DNA of 64,000 bases from Psettodes erumei (GCA_016785225.1 JAFBJZ010000918.1:620001-684000); one strand, 5' to 3'; counted from the stretch's first letter, positions 39,401 through 52,012 are shown. Translations and numbers: made by a program. Notes: generated by a model from the letters alone, not told the origin.

Positions 39401-41387
39401 CGAGTGGAAATGTGTGCCGGAGACGCTGACTGCAAAGTGGTTTTCATGTTTGCCTAATTAGAGCACATCAGCTCGCTGCAAACAACTGAACTCGAGACAG
39501 TGACAGCCGAGACCTGGGTCATACGCAGAACGTACAGTGGGTTTATGCGGTGCGATGCACACAGAGCTGATGCAGCATCCTGCTCGGGCAAAAGTAGATT
39601 AAGATCTCATAAATTAACTTTCATCGCAGGACGACAGACTGGGGTTATTTACATTTAATTGTGACTTTGAGTTTGTACACTGAACTGTAGGCCAGTAAAG
39701 CCATTGCCACTGGGGAGCTCTGCCTCTGTCCCTCTCTGTGCACGCGCACACACACACACAAACACACATAAACACACACAGGAAGCACTAAGCCAAAAGG
39801 AGAATCCCACAGGCCTCTAAATCTGCTTAAATCGCCTCGAAATAATAATCAGATATTCAGAGCACCGCCAGCAAGGACCAACCCATATGGCCAAAGTTGG
39901 GATATAAAAAGAACAAGTGGTGTTAGTTCAGGAGTTTATCATATATTTTATGCAAGTGCATGTCATAATATTTGCAGATTTGACATATTCATCACCAAAG
40001 GAAAGAAACAAGTGCAGTTTCTCACAGGTTTGACAGGTGATCCTGTACTTAAGTTGAAGTTTCCTTTCCTTTCGGTCACTGATGTACCTTCCCCTGGCTC
40101 GGATTATTCAAAGACACTGAAGCCACCGGTGTGAACGTGGTTCTGATTTATACACTACCCATGTACAGGGAGAGTGAAAACACAATCTTTCATAAATGAT
40201 TTATTCACTAATTAGGCTGCCCCTGTGAGCCGCTCTGTGGAAAAAAGTTACCAGGCTTTCACTGAGGGTGTTGTCCCCCGGTGCAGGTGCGTCATGCTGT
40301 TCCAACATATTTTAGTTTAACTAGAATTATTTGGAAGGAGTTTATACATAGTGACCCACAGATGAAGAGTGTATACTAATGTATACGCATCCTATTATAA
40401 TCGACAAATTCGTAGTCCGCAGTGATTGTGAGGAGAACTGTGATCTGAAACATCTTCGTTTTCTTCAACTTCACAATATGTCAATATAGTTTCTGTTTTA
40501 ATGTGAAGAAATAAGCAAAGAAAATGATTTAAAAAGATAAACTGGCACACATGTAGTTCAATTTTTTTAAAGAAATAATAATTCATTGATTTAAGTAAAT
40601 ATTTCAGCTATATTTAATTACATACCATCCATAGAATGACAAAGTTATTGATCTGATCTGCCAAAGTCTAATGACATGCTATTTTGTACTATTCTATTTA
40701 TTAATGGGCCTCATCAGGCTGTTCGCTCCATCACTTCCAATATTTGGATTTATTTTGAGACAGTGAAGCCGGGTGTAATGACCTTTCATTGTACATGTCT
40801 ATATATCTCATGGCTATGTCTATTATACTTTTCTGCCACCTCGTAGCAGAGCGAGTCGCTATGCCTCGACATATTCTGCGGCTATTTTCTGTCCCAATAT
40901 GCGTAACGTCTGAGCCCAACTCACAACCACCTTACAAATGGAGACTGCAGCTCAAATGCGGGCCTCTTTGCCGACTCTGACGTTTGAAATCTGGAGTACG
41001 GTGAAGTGCGTGGGTCTCCCGAAGCCAGACACGTAGAGGGGATAAGCTGCTCTAAGGCCCGTCTCTCACCCGACCAGCAACAAAGATGCTGGGGCTGAGT
41101 TTATGTATATTGGTTTGACCATGGTAAGCCTGTGGTATGAGCACTTCACAGTTCACGAGGCTCCTGTCAGTCTTTTGGCAGCATCTTTGTGTGTCTAGTG
41201 CCGAGGGTGTGCGGTAGTCAGGGGGGTAGTCAGTAGTAGCTTAGAGTGTCTGTTGTGGGTGACTTATGTGGATTTGCCTATCTTACATTCGCTGGCCCCT
41301 GTAGCCATGGCAACACGAGCAGTCAGCGCTGTCACAAACGGAGAGAGGCAAAGAATCATCCATGGAAATGGACACACAAGGGTTAAT

Positions 41388-41442
<55 letters not shown>

Positions 41443-41689
41443 AAGAGAGTGTGTATCCAAAGCTCGCCCATTGAAATGGTACATGACGGGGTTAATCCCT
41501 AGTGCACGTGTGTCTATGTGATTGTGTGTGTGTGTGTGTGTGTGTGGTGGGGTGACGGAGAGGAGGTGGGGGTGGGAGGTGTGTCAGGATAAGGCTTGAA
41601 GGGCTTACACACACCGTCTCTTTTGCTCTCAGGCATAGGCCAGGCCTTATCTTCAACCAGCACCCCAACCAGCGAGTCTCAGACTCACG

Positions 41690-41747
<58 letters not shown>

Positions 41748-42305
41748 CGCACAGCTGCGCTGCATGGTAACGTTCACTTCACCGGCTTGCCTCATTTCCC
41801 CACTTACAGTGGCACGTTCACACCTAAAGCCATAAATCCATGTATAATATGTGATTAAAGCTGGAGCGTGCGGTGGCTGAATAAACTCCTTAAAGTGCAC
41901 AGTGTGATGTTTTCACTCAGCTTCCACTTAAACCTACAAGTGCAACTTGTTTAATTCACCTTTGTCAAAGTCAGTCAAAGAAGGGGCCAAACTTGCTGCA
42001 ACATTTCTCCACACGTCAACAGACCAACAGACGCGTTAAAGCAACGTTTTCTCTCCTGCTTTTCCGCCGTTTTGTTTGGTTTGACGTCTTGTCGATGAAT
42101 CGGACGTGAGAAAGACAAAAAGGAAAAGGTCAGCAAGGCAAACTCACCTTCTTCAGTTTCTAGCTGCTCTGACATCGCCATTTTGTCGCCTGCAAATGCA
42201 CTTTCACAGCTATACACTGATCCAACTCACAGGCTGGGGCTCCGTTTTCATGCCTCTCCCTCTCTGTGATATCTCCCATGTCCAGACTGTCAGGCTCAGG
42301 GGCAC

Positions 42306-42350
<45 letters not shown>

Positions 42351-44417
42351 GGGGTGCCTAGAATATGTGTGAGTGTGTGTGTGCGTGCGTGCCGTGCGAG
42401 TGTTTGTGTGTGTGTGTGTGTGTGTGTGTTCCCGTGTGCAAATGTGCGCAGCGTGCCACTTCCACTCGCTAGTCAACAGGAAACTGAACGCCACACACAT
42501 CTGCCAGAGTTCTGATAACAGCCGTCCCAGTCGCCCTCCCCTCGACGCAGCCGTCGACACTGATCCGAGGACAGTCGCATGCTGGTGAGGCCGCGGAGAG
42601 GGCCCCCGACTAAACTGATCCCAGCTTAAGCACGAGAACCAGCATCAGTTAAGTGTTGTTTCTTCCGTTTTACCCCCCAAAAAAAAAAAAAACAGGAATA
42701 AAACAAAACCACTCCCGCTTTCACACTGGATTCACATTTCGTCCCCCAACTGTGCTGCCAAAGCTACAGTTTCCTCGCCTCAAACATTTCACAGTAGCAA
42801 AGTCAGACACACTATAAACACATCAACATGACACCTCAGCCCCGTTCCCCGATATGGAAGCTGGCTGCACGTCTCTGGGGCTCTCTTCAGTGATCGCTGT
42901 CTGCCAGATTTTATACATTTGGCAGCTCAGGCCCCCCTTTACTCCGTTATTGGATCAGACGCAGAGACAGAGATCTATGTGTCTGATTCAGCTCCGAGAA
43001 AAGCCGCCGCTTTTTCGGGGGAAGGAGCGAGAGGGCTGGCCGGCTCGAGCCCGGAAGAGAGCACGGGTTTATACTGCGGCTACACGTCACCGGGTCCCAT
43101 TTACAAAACATAAAAGACGTGAATGTAACTGAAAGGTGATGCAACAGTGTGTTAAGCGATTCGAAACGTCACCTCGGCCCGCAGCAGCAGGGAAAAGCCG
43201 CTTACACGTTCATTCGTGAGAGGCTGGGTTATACGATGATATACTGGCCTTCGCGGCCAAACTGCATCATCTACATTTTTACTCAGAGTTGTTGGAGGCC
43301 GGGTGAAACCGCAGAGCCGGACCCAGCTCAAGTTAGCTGGTGAGACATAGCCTGCGCCAACACCTGGGCAATTTTGTTTGTTATCCCACATTTAACAGGA
43401 AGCAGCTAAACCCAGAATAAGCAGCTGAATTTAACCTGATAAAAGCGATGAGTCTGTTTACGGCTTAACTCTTGACAGTTTTAGGCCTGATGTGTGGTCC
43501 CGCTCACTGTTTTTTTTTTGATTTTGGTTAAAAAAAAAAGAAATACAACTGAAGCACAGTCAGCTTGACAACTCCAAAATCCCCTTTTCTTCCAACTTCA
43601 CTTTTTACGGGAAGTACCGCTCTGCGCCTTTGTGGGACAACGCGCAGCGAGTCGATAAAGTTAAACGTGTCTGTCGGGGGATATCTCCTGGCTGTTCATA
43701 CCACAGGTGTTGCTCTTGTTAATATCCGTGGGTGTGTGAACATCAGTTTGGTCAAAGGGCCAAATGAGGCAGCAGGAATTTTTGACTTTATCCGAAGACG
43801 ACTCCTGGGTGAAGTAGACGGACATGGTGTCATGTGAAAAACTAAAGAAACTGAAATAAAGCAACTTGTTGCCAGGTATTGAGCAACTATAATGGGCGAT
43901 GGAAAGTTAACAATAAACTTTAAAAAAACAAAAAACATTTCCTTCAAGTATTTTGACTTCGCCCTAATACCACATTTACCTGAGACTCTGATCTGAACGC
44001 TCTCTTCGACACAACAACTTTCCACAAAGGAAACGCCAATCACGCAAATCGTGCACCGCGAGCGGAACTGCACGCAAATGCCGCCGCTGTCATCCCGCAC
44101 GGGGGGGTGGGGGGTGGGGGATGCCTTCCGTGCCTTTCCGTGTGATTTACAGCCGGGACCTCGCCGCGCATCATTACAGGAGGAGGGAGAGGTGACCCGC
44201 GATCAGAGGCGGTCCTTTGGCGGCAGCGCCCTCTCGCGGCCGCGGCGAGCCGGTGTGTTTTGTTTTCACCCTGGCCCCGCAGTGTTTTCTCGCTCGCAGG
44301 GTGAATTCCCTGCGCAGGGTTTTTCTCCGGCAGGCGAGCACAGGCGCGCCGCACCGGAGGGAACTTCGGCGGCTCGTGCGTCACACGCTTCGGACAGGCC
44401 ATCGGATGGAGGGATTC

Positions 44418-44463
<46 letters not shown>

Positions 44464-47400
44464 ACTGCAAAAATAAGAAGCGTTCCTCTGAAATACACGT
44501 GTTACAGCAACTCTTCGTTTTAAAAATAATAGGGGGGATCGTCCGCGATCGTCCGTCGTTTTCAGTTTGCCTCACGCTGGCATTTTGCAGGTGGCTTCGC
44601 CTGCCTGCCTGCGTGCGTGCGTGCGCGCGCGCGCCAGACGTGTGAACGCGTGCGGCGGCGGCTGGTGTCAGCTGACAGCTGTGTGAGGGGAGATGACAGA
44701 GCCCTGATGCTGCGCTCTCTGTTCTCTGGGAGCCATTTTGTCTGTCTCTGATCTCAGAGTCAGGTCTGACCCCCCCCACCCCCCACCCCATTCCCCAGCC
44801 CCCCCCCCCCAGCCAATCACGTCACCGCTCAGCCTTGCAGAAAACATAAAAACACAGTCTGATCACTCTCTCACTCTCTGTCTCACCCCCCCCCCCCACC
44901 CGCACTCCAACAGTGCTCATCTCCCACTCGCCTCTCTTTTCTCAGCTCTTCTGCTCCCTGCCCCCCCACCCAACCCCATCACCTCGCATCTCTCCCGCTT
45001 CCTCTTCGTCGCCACCCTCCCTCCCTCCTCTTCCTCCTCTCCTAATCCACATCTTTCCTCTGTGTCTGCTCGCTCCCTCTCTCTTCCCCTCCGTCAGACC
45101 CTCCTCCTCCTCCTCCTCCTCCTCTCCTGGGCTCTCTTGTTGTGCAACCCGTTTTCTAAACAGCTCAGCCTTTGTGCGTTTTTGTCTGTTGCCATTTCAG
45201 CCAGGACTGCAGTCTTTACTCATTTTCTTCCAATCAGGGACACCATGTGACTCTCTGCATGAGAGGGCACAGTCCCTCCCCCCTTCTCTCCTCCCTCCCT
45301 CTCTTCTCTCTCTCCCCCATCCTCCCTCTGCTCCCTCCTCACCCCCCCCACCCCCCCACCCCATCTAGCCAGCCAGCCAGCCAGGCAACATACGCTAGCA
45401 ATCAGGAGAGTCAAAGAGAAAGAGGGAGTGGGGGGGGGGCTAATGTAAGGTCTGGGTCGGTCAGCACAGAGTCCGACGGACCACAAAGCACCAAACATCT
45501 GCATCTTCACCCGGCGTCCTGTTTAATAACTTCTTTTTTTGTTGTTGTTTTTGTTGGTGCGCTGCAGCTCATGGCACACACTCTGCCCCACTGTTTATGT
45601 CATCCACATGTTGGGGCACAGGCCGTGTGTGTGTGTGTGTGTGTGTGCGTCCACGCACGCACACACCCCGAGCCCACACAAGAAGGGGGAGGATCCCTCT
45701 GTGTTGAACACGGCTCTGGAATGTAAACAAGAGAGAACGAGAGAGGGAGAAGTGAACGACGAAAGAGAGACTCTGAATTTTCAAAGTCTGTATCAGAGGA
45801 TGTTTCCCGTCGCAGTCAGTCAGACCAGCATCTCCTGACTGTCTTTGACCTTTTTCGAACGGTATATTATATATGTGTGTGTGTGTGTGGGGGGGGTCAC
45901 TTGGCAGTAACATCACTGCAGGGTCCAGCTTTGGGTTCAGCTGGAGTTGACAGAAGTGAATGGAAGTGATTGTTCCACCTTTGAAAGCAGTGTTTACATT
46001 GGTTTTTAGTTACCTCATGTTGTGCGCAAGCATCGCTTAAGGCCCCCAAGCTCGCCTGACGAAATACCTCATGCCCAGTATTCCTCATATCCCAGCTGGT
46101 CTCTGAGAAAGTTTAAATTTAGACTCGTGTCGTCTTTGTAAAGTTCTCGTTTTGCCCAATCTGTATTAACTTCTACAATGGAGGCACCAGTGACTGAAAA
46201 AGATCAGGAGAAACTCATGCTCGTGGCACCAAGTGAAACGGGGAAAAGCGACGTCCTTCTCCCTTTTCGCTGTAAACCGAAATGAAACGAGGAGGGGGAG
46301 AAGAGGGAGAATGCAGAAAGCAGAGAAAGTGAGGCAAAAGTGAAGGGAGACGCCAGAGAGAACAATATGAGTGCAGAAGTGGAGCGCGCAAGAGTGCGGT
46401 CATACGTCTTTTTGGAAATTTCCATGACCACGTTGATTAAGTATGCAATCTGACCGCAAGATAGCTAAGGCCCGGTTCTAAACAAACGCTCCCGCCTCTG
46501 CTGTGAAGGCTTGTTTAACGGCTGAGGTGGCAGCATTTGCCTTCGTAGCATGGGGCGCTGCGCAGAGATTGAAAACACACGCGCTCCCGCACGCGCGCGC
46601 GCACACACGCTTGTGTAAATGCAGTCACATTTAGCACAAATACGCCACATTCTCCCCTGTGCCATTGTGTGTTCCAGACAAACTGGTTGCGGAAGTCCAG
46701 CACGCACACACTGGTGTGTCTACAGTTTGCCCTTGCTGATACCAAATCCATCTGGTTTGATCACAGCCCCCACACACACACACGTTTCTGGATGCTTCTG
46801 CTTCAGTTCAGAGTCATTCCATTGTACATGCATCCGTCTACAAACTCCAGCCACGCGCAGGCCAGGACGAGCTGGCATTGTCTCTTAATTTGCTCCTCCT
46901 AAACTTTCCGACCTTAAAATAATCCGTGCAGTTTAAGAGTTTCCAAACCGCAGAAAACATGAGGCCAGTTAGTGTTTCCATCTTTCTAATGATTAAAGTC
47001 GAGACTGGCACTGGGGGAAAGCTGATCCTCGATGCGTGGTTGGCTAAATTTCTCTATCCACATCCCGGCTGTTTGAGGGTTGACCACAGCGGCCGCTGTG
47101 GCCTGGGAGGCAGTGGAGAGGAGGCCACGTCAGGGTGATACAGCACCCCCCTGCCCACACACACACACACACACACACACAAGCACAACTCCATCGCACT
47201 TACTTCCTCCTATCCTGCTGCTGAATGTTGTACGACAGCAGATTCTGAGTACATCTATCACGGTTACGAATGCATTTTCAGCCATAGGATTATATTTCAT
47301 GTTCTACACATCCTATCAGGAGTGCAACATAAATCGCAGAAACACTTAATAATATATTGCCTGGGGCTCTGAGGCGCGGGCTTGATTTCTAGACCTTGAT

Positions 47401-48923
47401 TTCACTTCTTTTTCCCTCTTCTATCTGATTAAAGTCAATAAAATAATAAGAATTATCTGTTTGCTGTCAGGCGCTCGACACCCAAGCACAACTGTTTGGG
47501 GACTGCGGGGAGTTCCTCCGCTTTCACGGGAGTCGCGCGCCTCTCAATATGGTGGTCTAATATGACGGATATTACTCCCTCCAGGTTGCTCTCTGCGCCT
47601 CAGCTCCCAGAAGCCCAGAGGCTGTTACTCAACTTTAACCAGTTTTATTAAAAAACGACGCCACGCAGAAGTCCGACTCCCAAGTTGTTTTGTCACCACG
47701 CCGTCGTTTTGCTTTCAATTTCGGCATGAAAAAGAAACCGGGCTGTCCGTCTGCCATCCCTTCCTCCTTCCAAAAGCAGCAGGACGGAGACAAAAAGGGG
47801 AAATAGGTGTGATGGAAAACAGCAGCAACCGTGTGATGTAAATAATTGTAGCATGTGAGGGAAAGGTCAATCCGTCTCTGCCCTTGCACCTCTGAGGCGT
47901 GCACCCGCTGACCTCCCTCCGTGAGCTCAGGAAGAACAGACTTTGGGCTCAAAGAGAGGACGGAAACTCCCCAAAAAGGCCGTTTACCGACCCGTCGTGC
48001 TCCAAGTAGAACAATGACAGTTGCGCCTTCAGGGAAGCTAAAACTCGCGTGCCACTCAGAAGTCAAACAGATGTAAGCGATGCCGCATTTCCACTGTGAC
48101 GGGAACTGCTTCTACACCCGAATAAGCATCATCATCAGCCTCGCGCTCGTTACGCATCCTAAATGGTACATCGCCGCATGAGCTGCGAACCATCAAACGT
48201 TCATTAATAACCTTCGTGTGCGGGAGATGCGCAGGCTCAGTCACGCAGGCCTTTGATCTGAACCGGTGATCTTTGCCCTTTAAATGTCACACTTTGAGCC
48301 TTCTCTTTCTATTTCTTTGCTGCCTTCTCAGGTTGCCACGGGACGGCCACCGCGTACCGGTGCGTGTTCCACCTGTGCCGACCTCTGTTGTTAACCCGGG
48401 CCAGAAATCAGTCAAAAATTGGCAGCAGCGGAAGCAACATGAACAAAAACAAACTGGTGGAGGGAGAGGAGAAGTAGCATTAGTGCTGCCATAGCAACAA
48501 CTTCATGCTCAGATGTCTGCGCCGCCAGCAAAGATCTTTTCCTCTTTAAACGCAACAGCAAACTGCACTGAGTGAAGAGGAAAGTGAGAACAAAACAAGA
48601 CTGAGACACGCTGATCCATCTAGTCTGGTATTTTCTTTGCTCGCCATACTCTCAGCCATCACAGGGGACGACCTCCCATGAGCCTTTGCAAACAGAACCC
48701 CAGGGCCCCGGGGCACCTCTCTCCCTTGTCTCTCTCTGCCCCAGTCACGCTACAGTGGGAGCTGCACTCGCCAACCAAAATACAACAACAACAACAACAA
48801 CAACAACAATGTCAACAACGACCAGGAAAAGTCAGCGGCTGGCAACAAGAGCAGGGCTGTCGTTAACGGCAACCATTACCACGGCAGCTACTTACCGGGA
48901 CACGCGCAGCCGCCCACGGACAT
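32608..48923 (-). CDS. ldb1: LIM domain-binding protein 1 (LDB1/CLIM2/NLI), complete
   Basis: Eleven coding exons join in phase: 48923-48896, 36450-36348, 35434-35390, 35093-35018, 34890-34788, 34665-34493, 34340-34218, 34106-34023, 33412-33289, 33183-33035 and 32838-32608. They total 1239 nt (412 residues plus stop), one residue longer than the human long form as I recall it, through an extra Gly in the N-terminal MSVGGCACPG. LDB1 is a nuclear adaptor. It dimerises through its N-terminal half and binds LIM-homeodomain and LMO proteins through a C-terminal LIM-interaction domain, bridging enhancers and promoters. Seen here: the dimerisation region (TMLDRDVGPTPMYPPTYLEP onward), the basic nuclear localisation signal KRRKRK at 296-301, a Gly/Asn-rich linker, and the LIM-interaction segment at about 337-376 (GEPTLMGGEFGDEDERLITR). 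The Met at residue 38 matches the start of the known short isoform. Teleosts can carry two ldb1 copies; which one this is was not decided. Confidence 0.97.
33503..33520. other. 18-bp perfect palindrome in ldb1 intron
   Basis: AACGCCCGATCGGGCGTT reads identically on both strands. It is intronic, about 90 bases upstream of the exon at 33412-33289. Confidence 0.9.
34456..34480. repeat. G homopolymer run in ldb1 intron
   Basis: GTGGGG followed by about 18 consecutive G and then TGGGGGG, ending about 12 bases from the donor of an ldb1 exon (34493). Such runs are prone to sequencing error. Confidence 0.85.
38300..38950 (-). promoter_or_regulatory. ldb1: CpG-rich block, candidate internal ldb1 promoter
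   Basis: CpG is frequent here, with clustered GCTAACGTTAGC-type words (about 38415-38440 and 38625-38705). At the block's edge a minus-strand segment containing CTGATTGGAC (reverse of a CCAAT box) ends TTCTTCGCAG followed by the donor GTAAAGG (exon end at 38844). A non-coding exon here, spliced to 36450, would let translation begin at Met38, the start of the known short LDB1 isoform. This is inference; no transcript evidence is available. Confidence 0.4.
41391..41442. repeat. Compound (GT)n(GA)n microsatellite
   Basis: About 16 GT units pass into about 9 GA units. Confidence 0.95.
41695..41742. repeat. (AC)n microsatellite
   Basis: About 24 uninterrupted AC units in the ldb1 first coding intron. 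Confidence 0.95.
42148..42181 (-). CDS. Candidate alternative first coding exon of ldb1 (MAMSEQLETEE)
   Basis: On the minus strand, CGACAAAATGGCGATGTCAG is a strong initiation context. It opens eleven codons and ends GAAGAAG followed by GTGAGT, a strong donor. The single-base overhang G is the same phase as the MSVGGCACPG exon, so it would splice in frame to the CSSKSFKLY exon at 36450. The segment lies in the 12.4 kb first coding intron. I know of no LDB1 isoform with this N-terminus, and the match could be chance. Confidence 0.3.
42308..42429. repeat. Interrupted (TG)n microsatellite
   Basis: A TG run at 42308-42348 and another at about 42406-42429 are separated by imperfect TG/CG-rich sequence, 130 bases upstream (in the minus-strand sense) of the candidate alternative ldb1 exon. 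Confidence 0.9.
44419..44458. repeat. (GT)n microsatellite
   Basis: About 19 GT units in ldb1 intron 1. A separate CCTG/CGTG/CG-rich run at about 44595-44635 alternates purine and pyrimidine. Confidence 0.9.
47084..47101. other. 18-bp perfect palindrome with central NotI-like octamer
   Basis: CCACAGCGGCCGCTGTGG is identical on both strands. It lies in the ldb1 first coding intron. Confidence 0.9.
48781..48809. repeat. (ACA)n trinucleotide repeat
   Basis: About nine ACA/CAA units lie just inside ldb1 intron 1, about 90 bases downstream (minus-strand sense) of the first coding exon. Confidence 0.9.
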
Positions 48924-49077
48924 CTTCTCACATGTCTGGTGTGAATCCGATCAGAATGATGGTGGTGGTGGCTCTGTTATTCCCGCTCTCCTCCTCTCCT
49001 CTCTCTCACCAGTCACTGCTGCCGCCACTGAGGCTGCTCACATGAGCGTCTGTTATCCCCACGGTTCACACACACAG

Positions 49078-49112
<35 letters not shown>

Positions 49113-49150
49113 ACCAGGGAGCAAAGAGAAAAAGAGAGGGAGGGAGGGAG
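48924..49150 (-). promoter_or_regulatory. ldb1: ldb1 5' UTR / start region (edges approximate)
   Basis: Sequence upstream of the ldb1 ATG (48923-48921) should contain the 5' UTR of the long isoform. It holds an AC run (about 49078-49110) and a GGGA-rich tract. No core promoter element could be placed. Confidence 0.35.
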
Positions 49151-49422
49151 GGAGGAGAGTGACGACGAGGGAGAAAAAGAGAGAAAGAGGGGAAGAAGAG
49201 GTTAAAAAAGGAGCGCACACACACACAAAGGATCAGATTCTCTCAGTTGTAGCTGTACACTGTGTGTGCGCTTGTGTGTGTGTGTGTGTTACAGAGTGGG
49301 GAGAATTCTGTTCCTGCCGCTGCTCTGCCCTCACCCTCATCAGTCCTGCAAATTACAGCTCAGGTGGGAGGAGAGAGGGAGAAAGGGAGGAAGAGAAAGG
49401 GAGGGAATGAGAGGCTGAGTGC

Positions 49423-49423
49423 T

Positions 49424-49455
<32 letters not shown>
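49423..49455. repeat. (GA)n microsatellite
   Basis: About 16 GA units inside a longer purine-rich block upstream of ldb1. Confidence 0.9.
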
Positions 49456-49458
<3 letters not shown>

Positions 49459-50804
49459 GTGCGTGTGTGTGTGCGTGAGGGAGGGAGGGAGAGAGAGTGG
49501 ACTGTCAAAGTGACCTGAGAGGCAGATTTGAGAGAATAACAACCATGTGATGTGGGTCCTTCTTTTCCCCTTTAAATATGTAGACGCTGTTTTCCTACCA
49601 CTGCTGCTACAATGACACATGTACGCACGCACACCTACACACACACACACACACACACACGCTCGCACACACAAACACTCACACACAGAAGCGCACGTAT
49701 GAATGTTTAAGTGATGTTCAGGAAACGTGTGTGTGTGTGTGTGTGCTGCAGCCGTCTGAGTGGCTTGTTACCATCCAGCGAAGGTCTGCTACATGGCAGG
49801 GGAGGGCAGGGGAGGGGGAGGAGGAAGGGGGAGGCTAAAGGGAGGAGGAGAGAGGAGGGGGCGACTGACGTGCCTCGGCTCTCGCTCGCTCGCTTCCTCT
49901 CCGTCGTCTCCTTTTCTCGCCCATTCACTCTCTCGCTCCGTTAGTCTTTCTGTCTGCAGTATGTCACACTGTGTTGCTCTCTCGCTTCACTCATCTTCCT
50001 GTCTACTTGGCCATTTATCTCTCCTGCCCCCCCCAACCCCGTCCTCCCCCTGCCTCTCCCTCCCTCCTCTCTCACTGTCTCTCGCTTTCCTTATTACTCT
50101 TTCTTCTGTTCTACCTTTCCCTCCCACCGTCTCCATCGCACTCTAATCTTTCTTCCATCACTATGTCATTTGTCTTTCCCCACGTTGGATTCACAAGTTT
50201 TGTGTGTGTGTGTGTGTGTGTGAAGGAGGGCTGAGAGAGAGAGAGAGAGGGAGAATTGTTAGGTTATATACAAGACGACACCTGAAGGATAAGTCTGGTG
50301 ATATTTTTATGTTTTTCTTACCGTGAAAAATGAACATAAAAGCAACAATGAACTGATCCCAATAACAAGTACTGATTTCTCTGTGCTACAGAACTCCATC
50401 GTTGTTGAGAGAAAACCCATCAGCGAGCCACACTGTTGCACTGGGTGGCATGTTCCTCCACTACTTTGAACATGGACACTGTAATGTGTTCTGAGTCAAT
50501 CGCACCTACACAGATGTGGGATAGTCCTAAATTGAAAATAGTTCCCTGACAAAAGCATTACCTCTGTGTGTCATATTTGACTGTATTATTATAGTCTTTT
50601 TTGACATTTAAGTGTACAGCATATAAGTGACCCAATTTGAAAGATTTAAGTGTGCACCAATGGGGTTTAGGGCTGAGTGCCACAGACAGAGCAGGGAAGT
50701 TGGAAAGTAGGCTACTGAGAGACAGACACATCATCGGTTTTCATGGGATTTGTTGGCAGCAAGAAAAAAAAATTGGATATTGACAGCTTCATCCTTTAAA
50801 CTGT

Positions 50805-51110
50805 TGGTTTGCCAAGCCGGGGGGTCAGTACCCTGTAAAATGGGCTGAAAGATAAATCTGAGGAGTCGTGAGATGATGGTTCGACATTTTCAGGAATGCG
50901 CTTGTTGGCTTTCCTGCAGTGGGTTTGATGAGGAGCCTGATACCGCCCTCATGCCTATGCGCTAAATGTGACGCTACCGCCAGCACCCAGGTAGCTTGTG
51001 TTAGGATGCTCCAGGAAGTTACTGCACCGGGCAAAAGACATGATATACAAACAACCCCCACCCACCCCCCAAAAAACTCAAAAAAGTTGGGAACCACTGC
51101 TTTAAACAAC
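50805..51110. mobile_element. Degraded teleost interspersed repeat (GTTGGGAACCACTG end)
   Basis: It opens with TTTGCCAAGCCGGGGGGTCAGTACC and GAAAGATAAATCTGAGGAGTCGTGAGATGATGG, words familiar from a widespread fish repeat. It closes with AAGTTGGGAACCACTGC, the usual other edge. The middle is diverged and no coding capacity remains. Family membership is from recall and I assign no class. Confidence 0.5.
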
Positions 51111-51949
51111 ACATGTACAAATTCTGCTGATTCAGGGATTGGGGGACCTTAACAAAGGTCGTGACCTCAACGGAGCCCGCCTCTTCCACCAAAGCACACA
51201 CACATTAATATCTTGAGAACCACTATGCATATACATTACAGTTCACACACGAGCACATGGCTGAGACACACAGCGATATATAAACACAACCGGCCTGCAC
51301 GGTTTCCCTCCAAAATGACATCGGTGAGATTCGTTAGATCAGGTTCTCTCTTAACATGCAAAGAGGAGCACAAGTCTGCATAGATCGCCTCCCCCACATA
51401 TTTCTACTTCCCTTTTTTAAGACACTTGCTCTTTGTCTCCCTCCCTCTCTTCCTCACCCTCTGTCTCATTAGGCAGTATCTCATTTTGAGGAGGAGAGTG
51501 TTAAGCCAATCAGAGAGGGGAAGAAAGAGCAGAGGAAGGAGGGAGACGGCGAGAGGAGGGAGACGGAGAGGTTGCAGGAGGAAGAGGGCAGAGATGGAGG
51601 GAGTGAGAGAGAGAGTGAGGGAGAGAGAGCGAGAGAGGGAGAGAAGGCAATGGATGGATGGAGGGAGGGAGAAAGAGAGAATAAATAGCTCTGGCGCACT
51701 CGTCCCCCATTACCCCGGGAGGGCACTGTCGCCATGGCAATGTGGCAGAAAAAGGATAGCACAAGCATGATGAGCTTCGACACGCACACATACACACACA
51801 CACACACACACACAAATGAAAACTGTGATTCACACATAAATCTGCCCACATTAACAGTTTCATAGAGGCAGTTTTGACAAGTTCATACTTTCAAACAGAT
51901 TTGTGCACAGAGCACACTGACGTTACACCTCAGCATAATTATTTATATA

Positions 51950-51979
51950 CAAGCACACACACAGGCACGCACACATGTG

Positions 51980-52012
<33 letters not shown>

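Larger units (their letters stand above)
39718..42140. other. ldb1 intron segment, microsatellites only
   Basis: Contains an A/T-rich stretch (about 39900-40800) and microsatellites: CA (about 39746-39780), GT/GA (41391-41442), TG (about 41524-41546) and AC (41695-41742). No exon is supported. Confidence 0.6.
36451..48895 (-). other. ldb1: ldb1 first coding intron (12.4 kb)
   Basis: The intron joins the MSVGGCACPG exon to the CSSKSFKLY exon in phase 1. It contains a CpG-rich block with a possible non-coding exon (about 38300-38950), a possible alternative coding exon (42148-42181), GC-rich blocks near 42850-43350 and 44050-44660, and a dense set of microsatellites. No independent gene was recognised. 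Confidence 0.75.

Noticed and set aside
45220..45510. Pro/Ser- or Gly/Arg-rich open frames in the 44700-45500 polypyrimidine zone
   Set aside because: They are translations of CT- and C-rich simple sequence; low complexity in all frames.
46178..46285. Short plus-strand frame starting ATGGAGGCACCAGTG
   Set aside because: 35 codons, unrecognised, no splice sites or conservation to support it.
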